Positions 44,581 to 52,427 are shown, counted from the stretch's first letter. The stretch: DNA of 64,000 bases from Balneola sp. (GCA_002694685.1 NZMW01000017.1:124001-188000), one strand, 5' to 3'. The notes: generated from the letters alone by a model not told the origin. A program made the numbers and translations.

Positions 44581-44587
44581 ATAGGTA

Positions 44588-44896
44588 CTATCCTTTTAAT
44601 TCTGCTGATTCTTCCATTTCAACCGTTCCCGAGGTACGGAACCGCTGAGTGGCAATGGCAAAGCCGACGGCTCCTTCCAAAGCCATCACAGTCATGGCTA
44701 CCAGCACAAACATCTGCAAGGAGAAGGCGTCGGGATGAAGAAAGCGCCAAAAAGCTACCAGGTTGATCATGGCTGCTCCCAGCATCAGTTCAATTCCCAT
44801 CATGATCATTACCAAATTTGTCTGACTTAAGGCGCCGTAGAGCCCTATACCAAAAAGGACGGCGGCAATAATAAGTGCTGTAATTAATAGCTCCAT
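44588..44896 (-). CDS. nuoK: NuoK-like subunit of the complex I-like cluster
   Basis: 102 residues, three helices. Both membrane Glu residues of the proton path are kept: 'MMGIELMLGAAMINLVAFW' and 'VMALEGAVGFAIATQRF'. An acidic tail 'GTVEMEESAELKG' is unlike the usual short end. It lies between nuoJ and nuoL in the normal order. Confidence 0.93.
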   Translation of the reverse strand: MELLITALIIAAVLFGIGLYGALSQTNLVMIMMGIELMLGAAMINLVAFWRFLHPDAFSLQMFVLVAMTVMALEGAVGFAIATQRFRTSGTVEMEESAELKG

Positions 44897-44901
44897 AGTG
44901 T

Positions 44902-45420
44902 TTACTTCTCCACGCTGTTTTTAATTGACAAAGCGACTGCGATAGAGGCGATCATTCCGGTAAGAATGGTCACCCCGGCGGTTTCGAAGATCATCATCGA
45001 CCGCTTCAGAATTTCCATACCCAGCAGCCGGTTTTGCTCATGCGGCCCCGGAAACTGAGTAGCTATTGTACCCCAGTCGGTGGTAAGAGCGGCACCGACT
45101 ATCAATACGGTTACAATTACGCCCGCTGCTATGGAGATATTTTTCTGGTGATACATATCCATCTGTCCCAGCCCGCCAGGATCCATCATGTACATCATCA
45201 TAAAGATGGCCATGATACTCATTTCGGTTCCCATCATCATGATTTGCAGAACACCTAAAAACTCGGCTTCCATAACGAGAAATAATATGCCGATGGCCAC
45301 CATGGACGCCAGAAGTGAGAGAGCTGAGCGTACCATGGAGCTGGTCATGAAGACGCGCCACCCGAACCAGATGGCCACCAGGCCGAATATAATAAGTAAT
45401 ATGAGTTGTAGAGATATCAT
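44902..45420 (-). CDS. nuoJ: NuoJ-like subunit of the complex I-like cluster
   Basis: 172 residues, five helices. 'SMVRSALSLLASMVAIGILF' and 'MEAEFLGVLQIMMMGTEMSI' correspond to TM2-TM3 of NuoJ; the usual 'VGAIxVLFLF' segment is replaced by the Met-rich 'IMMMGTEMSIMAIFMMMYMM'. That Met clustering may be a chance of membrane helices or a soft-metal site. It overlaps nuoH by 4 bp. No nuoI gene lies between H and J, where it is normally found. Confidence 0.9.
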   Translation of the reverse strand: MISLQLILLIIFGLVAIWFGWRVFMTSSMVRSALSLLASMVAIGILFLVMEAEFLGVLQIMMMGTEMSIMAIFMMMYMMDPGGLGQMDMYHQKNISIAAGVIVTVLIVGAALTTDWGTIATQFPGPHEQNRLLGMEILKRSMMIFETAGVTILTGMIASIAVALSIKNSVEK

Positions 45421-46319
45421 AACAGCAAGACTACTCCGACTTGAAAAATGTTATAAAGAGCTAAAGGCACCCCGTACTTCCAGTTGTATTCCAACAGGTG
45501 GTCGTGCCGGATGCGCGGCATAAAACGGCCAATGGCAAAAAAGGAGGCCGCCACCAGCAGGGTCTTCAGAAAGGTCCAGGCAAAATCGGGCAGCCAGGGC
45601 CCCATCCATCCTCCCAGGTACAGCACCACTACCGCTGCCGATATGGTGAACACGAGGGTAAGCCGCCCCAGGCGAAACAGCAGCTTGCGGGCGCCGGTGA
45701 GATCAGCCCAGACTCCTCCTGCCAATTCTCCCTTGGCTACCGGCAGGTTGAAAGGAGGAAGAAAGGTAATAGCCAGCGTTGAAATATAGAATAAAATAAA
45801 GCCTACCGGCTGGTACAAGATGTTCCACAGCCCTTGTTGGGATTCCACGATATCGGTTAAAAACATCGATTCGGCACGCATCACCGTAGCCGTCAATGCC
45901 ATAACCACTGGCATAGAGTAGGCGATAAGCTGGGCCAGCGCACGCCACCCCCCTACCATGGCGTACACGCCGTTCACGGCCCATCCGACCATCAGTAGAG
46001 AAACCATGATGTACACCAGTGCCGCATTAATAAACAGGGCACCCGTTCCCAGGTCGATGATCACGCTGTCCCGGCCGAAGGGCAGAATAGAAATGGTGAG
46101 CAGTATCACTCCGATAAACAAAACCGGGGCAGTTTCAAAAAAGACCTTGTCGTGCTTCCGGGTTTTGATCTCCTCTTGGGCAAACAGCAGTAAAAATGAG
46201 CGCACGGGGCCGGCCCAGTTCACGGTCCCCGTCACCGACCAGCGTTCCATTACTGCTGCCACATAAACACCGCTCAAAAACAGGAGGGTAATTATAAAAA
46301 CGGTTAAAAAAGGAGTCAT
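45417..46319 (-). CDS. nuoH: NuoH-like subunit with an altered quinone-cavity region
   Basis: 300 residues, eight or nine helices. 'GWAVNGVYAMVGGWRALAQL' matches the NuoH signature, but the next 'ISYE' is 'IAYS', so the conserved Glu is lost. The first cytosolic loop, normally with QDRxGPNR, reads 'ERWSVTGTVNWAGPVRSF'. The 'FDLPEAExELVxGxxTEYSG' region is changed to 'PFNLPVAKGELAGGVWADL'. These are residues at the quinone tunnel and E-channel. The scaffold is intact but the quinone chemistry is probably not. Confidence 0.9.
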   Translation of the reverse strand: MTPFLTVFIITLLFLSGVYVAAVMERWSVTGTVNWAGPVRSFLLLFAQEEIKTRKHDKVFFETAPVLFIGVILLTISILPFGRDSVIIDLGTGALFINAALVYIMVSLLMVGWAVNGVYAMVGGWRALAQLIAYSMPVVMALTATVMRAESMFLTDIVESQQGLWNILYQPVGFILFYISTLAITFLPPFNLPVAKGELAGGVWADLTGARKLLFRLGRLTLVFTISAAVVVLYLGGWMGPWLPDFAWTFLKTLLVAASFFAIGRFMPRIRHDHLLEYNWKYGVPLALYNIFQVGVVLLL

Positions 46320-46331
46320 AGCTTGCGTCTG

Positions 46332-48596
46332 TTAATGATGAATTTCCCAGGGTGAAATGTCCAGTGAGGCTACGGCCGTCAGTGCATCGGCCAGCTCGTG
46401 CTGTTCGGTTACGTGTTGTATGATGTCCGCCAGCGCGGTCGATGGCGTGTTAAGCTGCATGTGAGCCAGTTTACCTTCATGGATATGAAATTTCAGCGTT
46501 ACGATACCGCGGGGGCTCTCGATGTGCGCAATACCATTTCCCATCCCGGTAGATGGTATGTCGATTTTTTGTGAAGATACACCACCGGAATCATTTCCCG
46601 CCTTGGCTATAAACCGAAGGCTTTGTTCCATTTCGTTCAGCCGTACCATCAGCCGGCTCCAAGCGTTGTTTCCGGCAGCGGTTACGGGAGTCCAGCCGGC
46701 GTGCTGATATACAGGTTCCTCTAAACGGTGATCATTTTCAATACCCGCCGCCCGTGCCACCGGGCCTGTGGTCTCATCCGGCAGCTGGCCGGAAACAGTA
46801 CCGGCATCCTGATCTTTTTCATCTCCGCTCCCATGGCAGTGATCGTGGCTATCATGACCCGCGTGGCCGCTGTGCTCATGGTGGTGATGTTCATCATGTT
46901 CTTCATGGCAGGAATGGGAGCCGTGTTGATGCGAGTGATCTTCGTGGCCGTGCCCTTCATTACCTCCGTGCCCTGAATGTTCATGATCCGAATGATCGTG
47001 TCCACTATGCTTTGAGTGATCATGCCCGCCATGCTCATGATGTTCGTGCCCCTTGTGTTCTTCGTGGCTATGACCTGCATGATGGTGTTCGTCACCCGAG
47101 TGATCTCCGTGGTTATGGCCGTGTCCGCTATGATCGTGGGCCTCATGCTCGTGACCCTGATTGTGATCTTCCATTTCCACCCGGTGTTTTCCGGCGGTGG
47201 ATAATTTTAATTTCAAATAGGGCATCTTTTTTATACGGCCGATAAATTCGGAGAGCCGGCTGGCATCTCCGGCCTCGTCTTGGAAACGGTGATAATGTTT
47301 TACAGCCTGATCCCGCATCCATTGGCTGCCCAGTGCTGTGCCAAAAACAGCCAGCCAGTTCAGATGACTGGTTATCCGCTCTTTTTCCAGCAGCACTGCC
47401 TCTGAAAGGGTAAGTGTGGAATTCGGCGTTTTACCGGAAAAGTTTACCAGCGCTTTTTGTGCCAGAAGCCGGTAGGTAACCTGCGCCATAGGATGGTCCG
47501 CCGCAAGATACTCCGGCAGGGACGCGGGGTCGTTCAGGACGGATGCCGGCAGGTTGTGTCCCAACAGGCCTTGGCTAGCCTCTGCTTTGACGACGGTATC
47601 TCCGTCCAGCTTCATGGAGAGGCGCAGCCCGCCCGGCAGGCCCGGGTGAAAGGGTCCAAACTGTACATCGCTCCACTCCATCGGCAGTCCGTCGGGACTG
47701 CGGGGCAGGTCTTTGGTCATGGCTATCATCGACATAAAGCCCGGGCCGTGGTCGTGCCCGTCATGTTCGTGATCGCCATGCTGAGGACCTCCGTGGTCAT
47801 GTCCTTCATGGCTATGTCCGTGCTCTTCGTGTTGAGAGTGATCATCCTCCTGGTGCTCCTCTCCATGGTTGTGTCCCTTGTGCTGATGCCCTTCATGCCC
47901 GTGATCATGTTCTCCATGATCATGATGTCGATGCCCTTCGTGTTCGCTATGTGAGTCGTGTTGATGAGCCTGGTGGTCATGCTTGTGCTTGTCCGTTTCA
48001 TCATGTTGAAGGCCGGAGTGATTATGTTCTTCGTGGCGATGCTCATCACCTGTATGTTCACTGTCCTTGTGCCCTTCATGACCGTGATCGTGCGACCCGT
48101 GGCCACCATGGCCATGCATATGGCCCTGCTGCTGACCGGCTTCTTCTATTTTGCTGACCAATGGTTCCGGTCGGTACGGCTCCGCCTCATCTGTCCACGA
48201 GTAACTTCTCAGGCATTCTCGGGCGGCAGGCATTGCGGTGTCAAGAAAATCTTTTTCCAGGGCAACGTGAACATCCGGGTGAGGAAGCGGGTCAAGATAT
48301 TCCGGCCCGGCCATAACCAGCACCCGGGGGCGCGGCATCTGTGCGTAAACGGTGGCCGCCCGTTCGGTCAGTTCCGCACTTAAATCTCCAACAACCAGCA
48401 GAACATTGGCCTCTTTGGGACTGTCTGCCAGCCGGGCTTCTCCGTGTAAAGGTTCAGATTGATACATGCGCAACAGGTCGGCACCCGGAACCGGAAATAT
48501 TACCAGCTCCTGTGAAGCGGCTTTTGCCAGCCATCGCCGCCAGAAATTCATGGTTCCTTTTCGTGCTCCGTATCTCATAGTCGTTTCCATTGGCAT
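46332..48596 (-). CDS. NuoB-NuoD fusion, without cluster cysteines, with two giant His-rich inserts
   Basis: 754 residues. Residues 60-130 resemble NuoB ('EANVLLVVGDLSAELTERAA', 'VYAQMPRPRVLVMAGPEY') but have none of the N2-cluster cysteines; the whole protein has only three Cys (128, 563, 587). Residues 305-475 resemble NuoD ('VQFGPFHPGLPGGLRLSMKL', 'LLEKERITSHLNWLAVFGTA') and 625-754 its C-terminus ('NGIAHIESPRGIVTLKFHI'). The HPxxHG quinone-site signature is HPGLPG. Residues 159-284 and 478-589 are His/Asp/Glu/Gly-rich, about 45 His each by hand count. A role in electron transfer is unlikely; binding of Zn, Cu or Ni, or buffering protons, is an inference. The start abuts the nuoA stop (TAAATG). 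Confidence 0.85.
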   Translation of the reverse strand: MPMETTMRYGARKGTMNFWRRWLAKAASQELVIFPVPGADLLRMYQSEPLHGEARLADSPKEANVLLVVGDLSAELTERAATVYAQMPRPRVLVMAGPEYLDPLPHPDVHVALEKDFLDTAMPAARECLRSYSWTDEAEPYRPEPLVSKIEEAGQQQGHMHGHGGHGSHDHGHEGHKDSEHTGDEHRHEEHNHSGLQHDETDKHKHDHQAHQHDSHSEHEGHRHHDHGEHDHGHEGHQHKGHNHGEEHQEDDHSQHEEHGHSHEGHDHGGPQHGDHEHDGHDHGPGFMSMIAMTKDLPRSPDGLPMEWSDVQFGPFHPGLPGGLRLSMKLDGDTVVKAEASQGLLGHNLPASVLNDPASLPEYLAADHPMAQVTYRLLAQKALVNFSGKTPNSTLTLSEAVLLEKERITSHLNWLAVFGTALGSQWMRDQAVKHYHRFQDEAGDASRLSEFIGRIKKMPYLKLKLSTAGKHRVEMEDHNQGHEHEAHDHSGHGHNHGDHSGDEHHHAGHSHEEHKGHEHHEHGGHDHSKHSGHDHSDHEHSGHGGNEGHGHEDHSHQHGSHSCHEEHDEHHHHEHSGHAGHDSHDHCHGSGDEKDQDAGTVSGQLPDETTGPVARAAGIENDHRLEEPVYQHAGWTPVTAAGNNAWSRLMVRLNEMEQSLRFIAKAGNDSGGVSSQKIDIPSTGMGNGIAHIESPRGIVTLKFHIHEGKLAHMQLNTPSTALADIIQHVTEQHELADALTAVASLDISPWEIHH

Positions 48597-48959
48597 TTAT
48601 TGGCGTTTGAGTCCGAGTTGAGTCCAGGTATAAATAAGTCCCAGAAATAAAATCATCAGAAAAACGCCCATGTCCAGCAGGGCCAGAATGCCTACTTCTC
48701 TGTAAACCACTGCCCAGGGGTACATGTAGGCCATCTCCATATCAAAGGCCAAAAAGAGCAGGGCATAGCCGTAGTAGTGTACATGATAACGCAGCCAGGC
48801 CGGTTTGGGCGCCAGGTTTCCGCTTTCGGCGGGGATGTCCTTGCCTGGCTCGTCCAGCGTTTGGCCCAGCGACTGCTTTATAAGATAAAGCATCCACACT
48901 AAACCGGCTGTTGTAATCCCCATGCCGAGCAGGAGTAGATATTGAGTTAAAGGAGCCAT
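48597..48959 (-). CDS. nuoA: NuoA-like subunit of the complex I-like cluster
   Basis: 120 residues, three helices. The loop 'IPAESGNLAPKPAWLRYHVH' corresponds to the NuoA 'YECG' loop with Cys replaced by Ser, and 'YYGYALLFLAFDMEMAYMYP' keeps the acidic TM2 motif. First gene of the core cluster. The His-rich fusion follows without a gap. Confidence 0.9.
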   Translation of the reverse strand: MAPLTQYLLLLGMGITTAGLVWMLYLIKQSLGQTLDEPGKDIPAESGNLAPKPAWLRYHVHYYGYALLFLAFDMEMAYMYPWAVVYREVGILALLDMGVFLMILFLGLIYTWTQLGLKRQ

Positions 48960-49023
48960 ATTACTTAGTCATGATGATAAATTTATAAACACAATAATAT
49001 TCAATTGATTCAAATAACTAAAT

Positions 49024-49212
49024 TCATTCAATAATTTCATATTCTGCCTCTTCCAATTCAGCAAATGCTGTATTTGGTTGATAATCAAAATTTCGCCTGC
49101 TGTATTTCGAGTATTGCCACATCTCAGAAACAGGATTTTTGAGTTTATTAAACCTGTAATATATAAAATACGAGAAAATGAATGTTAGTATAGACCAGAG
49201 TAAGGTTAACAT
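49024..49212 (-). CDS. Small single-helix membrane protein of unknown function
   Basis: 62 residues: a helix at 2-19 ('TLLWSILTFIFSYFIYYRF') and a polar tail 'NPVSEMWQYSKYSRRNFDYQ' ending acidic. There is no clear ribosome site. It lies between lgt and nuoA in the same direction, so it may be an accessory subunit of the membrane complex. No family is recognised. Confidence 0.5.
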   Translation of the reverse strand: MLTLLWSILTFIFSYFIYYRFNKLKNPVSEMWQYSKYSRRNFDYQPNTAFAELEEAEYEIIE

Positions 49213-49255
49213 ATCAGATCAGAGTTGTTTAAAAATAATCAGTGTTAAATTTATA

Positions 49256-50047
49256 TTACTGTGAAGGTTCAACTTTTAAACGCCTGTTTTGACGAAGTTT
49301 CGTAAAATACAGCCACAGGGCTGGTATTATCACTAATAAGCTGATAATCTGTGAGGTAGAAATTAAGCCGTCAAGATAAACGCCCCGGGGATCATTTCTA
49401 AAAATTTCTACAAAAGACCGTGCGACAGAATAAAGCATAATAAAAACCAGGAAGATTTCTCCTTTAAAACGCTGCTGTTTTTGCCACCAAAGCAAAATGC
49501 CAAATACTACCAATAGGACAAGCGTGGAATAGATTTGGGTGGGGTGCAGTGGGATACCCGTTGGGGCCATCGACATTGAATCAGTAAAGGTAACCGCCCA
49601 GGGAAGATCCGTCGGTTTGCCGAAACTGTCTCCCGAAAAGAAGCAGCCCAGTCGTCCAAAGGCGATGCCCAGCGCCAGGCCGGGCGCTGCCATATCGCTA
49701 ATTTGCCATAAGTCCAGATCATGTTTTCGTACATACCAAATCCCGGCTCCTAGTCCGAACAAGAAACCTCCATAGAACGTAAAGCCTCCATTCCAGAGCA
49801 TCAGAATTTTCAATGGATTTTGCAGGTACCACTGCAGGCTGCCATCGAACAGGATAGAGAAAAGTCGCGCACCAATAATGGCCCAGAGGACGACGATGAC
49901 AGCCAGATCCATTATTTTTTGAGGGTCGACGCGGTTTTTTATGGCCTGACGATAAAGCCACCATATTCCTATAAGAATGCCACCAGTGTGAAACAGGCTA
50001 ACCGTATGAATGGTAAACGGGCCGAGTTCAAAAAGAATGGGTTGCAT
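49256..50047 (-). CDS. lgt: Second prolipoprotein diacylglyceryl transferase-like protein
   Basis: 263 residues. Lgt features: 'GPFTIHTVSLFHTGGILIGI', 'IGARLFSILFDGSLQWYLQN', 'WNGGFTFYGGFLFGLGAGIW', and the signature region 'GIAFGRLGCFFSGDSFGKPT'. The last differs from the 'GRxGNFxNxE' norm (C-F-F-S-G-D), a change shared with Lgt-like proteins in metal islands and of unknown effect. It may lipidate island lipoproteins or act on another small substrate. 24 bp separate it from the upstream FAD oxidoreductase. Confidence 0.85.
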   Translation of the reverse strand: MQPILFELGPFTIHTVSLFHTGGILIGIWWLYRQAIKNRVDPQKIMDLAVIVVLWAIIGARLFSILFDGSLQWYLQNPLKILMLWNGGFTFYGGFLFGLGAGIWYVRKHDLDLWQISDMAAPGLALGIAFGRLGCFFSGDSFGKPTDLPWAVTFTDSMSMAPTGIPLHPTQIYSTLVLLVVFGILLWWQKQQRFKGEIFLVFIMLYSVARSFVEIFRNDPRGVYLDGLISTSQIISLLVIIPALWLYFTKLRQNRRLKVEPSQ

Positions 50048-50071
50048 AGTTTTTAAAAAATGAGGTTAATG

Positions 50072-51232
50072 TTAGCATTCTACTTCGGCATAGTCGTGCT
50101 CTCCATGCTTACACCATACGCATGAGCAGTTTTCGTGCATACACTGTTTGTCTTCCAGCCGGGTTTTGAAAGCCCGGTTGGCGACCGGAAAAACAATCTT
50201 TTTATACCAGCTTGGGTTATACTGAGTTCGGAGGGTAGGAATTATATCGTCCTTTTCTGCCAGACGGTCGAGCATAATGGTATATCCCAGGTCTTCCAAG
50301 CGGGTAAACAACCAGCGGTTGGCCAACGACACCTCCATTTTTGGGATGATATGCTCTTTGCACAAGTTAGGATAGGAACGATTCTCGATGATGCTTTGGG
50401 CCGCCAGATATCCAGAGTGCATGGCATAGCGCATGCCGAAGCCAAACAAGGCGTCTTGAAACCCGGCATTTTCTCCCACATAATAGATGCGGTTGTTTTT
50501 AACCAGCGTTTGATTTAGTGAGAAATTGACATAACCGCCAAAATATTTTGAATCCTGTATATCTATCATGATGTGCTTTTTCATTTCACCTAAAGCTTTT
50601 TCAAAATAATGGAGGGACTTGGGAAATTTTTCAAACAAACAAGTCGCAAATGTAGCTTTACCCTCATGTACCAATAAATAAGCATAACCATGTGGGGCAA
50701 TATCATCACCAAGGAAAGCCGCATAGTAATTTTTATGAGTTGTAGAGAAAATGATTCCTTTCGCAATTGCATCACCGCCTTTTGGGCCAGTGCTTATTAT
50801 TACTCTGCCGTTTTCAGGCACCTTTGTTATTTTTGTTCCCCATTCAAAATGAACTCCTGCTTCTTCTGCTTGCCGCCTCAACCCCTGATCCAGGCTCCAT
50901 TCGTTAGAACCTCGTTCAATTAAATAAAAAAGGGGTCGTGACATGCTATAATGGTATTTTTGACCAGAAGGATTAAAAAACTCAACATTTTCGAGGGACT
51001 CAAAGAGATAATTCACTGAAATACCTATACGGCTCAAAAATTCTTGAGTATCTTCTTCGGTTGACCAGTTTTCGATACCCTGGAAATCATGGTTAAAGCG
51101 TTTACCGACCTCATAGTACATTTCATAAACGGTAACCGGAAATCCGGCTTTGGCTAAATTGATAGCAGCTACTAATCCACCAGGGCCGGCTCCAATGATA
51201 TGTATTTGTTCCTTTTTCATACCAACTTCCAA
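50072..51232 (-). CDS. FAD-dependent oxidoreductase, geranylgeranyl-reductase-like, with Cys-rich tail
   Basis: 386 residues. FAD motif 'IHIIGAGPGGLVAAINLAKA' at about residues 10-30, then 'GTKITKVPENGRVIISTGP' and the third FAD motif 'NRIYYVGENAGFQDALFGFG'. It is close to the GGR/tryptophan-halogenase-like flavin group. The last 25 residues, 'QCMHENCSCVWCKHGEHDYA', hold four Cys and two His, a possible metal site not typical for the family. Substrate unknown. It could be the only redox enzyme linked to the complex I-like cluster downstream. Confidence 0.82.
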   Translation of the reverse strand: MEVGMKKEQIHIIGAGPGGLVAAINLAKAGFPVTVYEMYYEVGKRFNHDFQGIENWSTEEDTQEFLSRIGISVNYLFESLENVEFFNPSGQKYHYSMSRPLFYLIERGSNEWSLDQGLRRQAEEAGVHFEWGTKITKVPENGRVIISTGPKGGDAIAKGIIFSTTHKNYYAAFLGDDIAPHGYAYLLVHEGKATFATCLFEKFPKSLHYFEKALGEMKKHIMIDIQDSKYFGGYVNFSLNQTLVKNNRIYYVGENAGFQDALFGFGMRYAMHSGYLAAQSIIENRSYPNLCKEHIIPKMEVSLANRWLFTRLEDLGYTIMLDRLAEKDDIIPTLRTQYNPSWYKKIVFPVANRAFKTRLEDKQCMHENCSCVWCKHGEHDYAEVEC

Positions 51233-51337
51233 TAGGATTTAAAAAATATTTGAATAGTCCTTAATGTTTTAAGAACAAAATGATTTGAAATGCAATTAGC
51301 CGTATCAGGACCAAATGCATAGGGGTTTTTCGGTGCA

Positions 51338-51517
51338 TTAATTAGAAAAACTAAAGGATCTATGACCAGAAATGTAATAGTCAGGTTCTCTTAAGAAAGT
51401 ATCCTCGCAAGACGGACAACAGAAGAATAGCTCCATGCCCTCATATTCTATATGAGGGGAAAGGACAGGGTTATCTATAGTTAAACCGCTTACAGGACAG
51501 ATTGCATGATGTGACAT
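51338..51517 (-). CDS. 59-residue YHS/TRASH-like metal-binding protein
   Basis: Read from ATG 51517, which follows a strong ribosome site GGGAGG, to TAA at 51338. The protein 'MSHHAICPVSGLTIDNP', '...YEGMELFFCCPSCEDTF', 'LREPDYYI' has the YHS/TRASH pattern: one Cys near the start and C-C-x-x-C later. It is a sister of the two genes upstream and of the N-terminal domain of the Cu-ATPase. It likely binds Cu(I) and hands it on in the cytoplasm. Confidence 0.8.
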   Translation of the reverse strand: MSHHAICPVSGLTIDNPVLSPHIEYEGMELFFCCPSCEDTFLREPDYYISGHRSFSFSN

Positions 51518-51540
51518 AAGTACCTCCCAATGTTTTTACT

Positions 51541-51735
51541 TTAGATAGAATAATGTTGAATTTCCTGAATCTTCTTTTCGGCAAACTTAATCAGATGCCG
51601 GTCAAAAATTTCTTTACAGGTAGTAGTACAGAACGCCCATGTATTGCCATTGACACTACTTTTGGGAGAGCTTTGAGGGTTTATTACCTCTTTTCCGGTT
51701 ACTACACACTCTTTGTTTAGATTAAGATGTTCCAT
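51541..51735 (-). CDS. Small YHS/TRASH-like protein
   Basis: 64 residues from ATG 51735 (MEHLNLNKE); the frame is open back to 51777, but the extra residues have no match. 'KECVVTGKEVINPQSSP' and 'VNGNTWAFCTTTCKEIFDRH' follow the spacing of the neighbouring YHS-like proteins, with single Cys at each site (C-V-V-T-G, F-C-T-T-T-C). A metal-binding or chaperone role is inferred. Confidence 0.72.
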   Translation of the reverse strand: MEHLNLNKECVVTGKEVINPQSSPKSSVNGNTWAFCTTTCKEIFDRHLIKFAEKKIQEIQHYSI

Positions 51736-51816
51736 TTTGCAAAAATTAAATCCCTGCCCAAAGATTACCGACCTCATAGATCCAAAGGCAGGGGTGTTAT
51801 TTATTGAATATTGTAC

Positions 51817-51996
51817 TTAGTGATGATGATGGTGGCTACCGTTGCTTCCTATAAAATCGGCGGGATTTTCATCAAATGTTGTTTTGCAATTTTCGCAGCA
51901 GAAGTAATAGGTTGTTCCCTTGTACTCACTGCTGGGGGCGCTTGTTGGGTCTTCGATTTCGTGTCCCATTACAGGGCAGATGTTTTGTGCTTTCAT
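51817..51996 (-). CDS. Small YHS-domain protein with poly-His end
   Basis: 59 residues from ATG 51996, which is preceded at 8 bp by GGAGG lying inside a possible earlier ATG (52008). 'ICPVMGHEIEDPTSAPSSEY', 'TTYYFCCENCKTTFDENPAD' is a full YHS domain, and the protein ends in five His, a natural His tail suited to metal binding. It lies 35 bp after the cupredoxin gene in the same direction. Confidence 0.85.
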   Translation of the reverse strand: MKAQNICPVMGHEIEDPTSAPSSEYKGTTYYFCCENCKTTFDENPADFIGSNGSHHHHH

Positions 51997-52031
51997 GGTA
52001 TCCTCCATGTTATTGGTTGTGATTTATAGAT

Positions 52032-52409
52032 TTATTCAACGATGAGTTTACCTCGCAGCATACCCATCGCACATTGAAATTCGTATTCGCCAGGTGTATC
52101 GGGGATAAATTCCACAGAAATGGTTTTATGCGGGGTTAGCGTAGCCTGCTTTCCGAAGTCCGGAAAGATCACCTGCTCGGAGCAGGCGGCCGTCTCTTCG
52201 CGAAGGAAATTCAACCTCACCGGCTTACCGGCATCTACTACAATAACATTGGGACTATATCCTCCCTTTACTTTAATCAGGGCTTCCTGTAGCCCACCTG
52301 TACCGCTTTGAACACGGGTGCCCTCCGAGCTGGAAAACCAGAAATACCACGCGACAAGCGCGATAAGCAGGATTCCACCGATTAGTACAAAAATTTCATC
52401 AAGTGTCAT
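52032..52409 (-). CDS. Membrane-anchored cupredoxin-domain protein
   Basis: 125 residues. One helix (about 5-26) and a cupredoxin fold: 'LIKVKGGYSPNVIVVDAGKP', 'ETAACSEQVIFPDFGKQATL', and the copper loop 'GEYEFQCAMGMLRGKLIVE' with Cys and Met ligands. It belongs to the group found beside Cu-ATPases, which likely accepts Cu from the ATPase. It lies 18 bp downstream of the ATPase gene. Confidence 0.9.
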   Translation of the reverse strand: MTLDEIFVLIGGILLIALVAWYFWFSSSEGTRVQSGTGGLQEALIKVKGGYSPNVIVVDAGKPVRLNFLREETAACSEQVIFPDFGKQATLTPHKTISVEFIPDTPGEYEFQCAMGMLRGKLIVE

Positions 52410-52427
52410 GATAATCTCCTTTTAAGT

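Noticed and set aside
46728-48120. CRISPR-like periodic DNA
   Set aside because: The repetition comes from His/Gly/Asp codons in an open frame; there is no fixed repeat-spacer length.
46728-48580. Several long plus-strand frames opposite the His-rich gene
   Set aside because: They are the complement of CAC/CAT-rich His codons, giving Met/Val/Trp-type low-complexity translations; none has a start signal or family match.
46332-48596. NiFe-hydrogenase large subunit
   Set aside because: No CxxC pairs for NiFe are present, and the matches are to NuoB and NuoD in the order of a complex I cluster.
51259-51274. Ninth island box (CTTAATG...TTAAGA)
   Set aside because: The second unit is not in register at 11 bp and no -7 element follows at the right distance.
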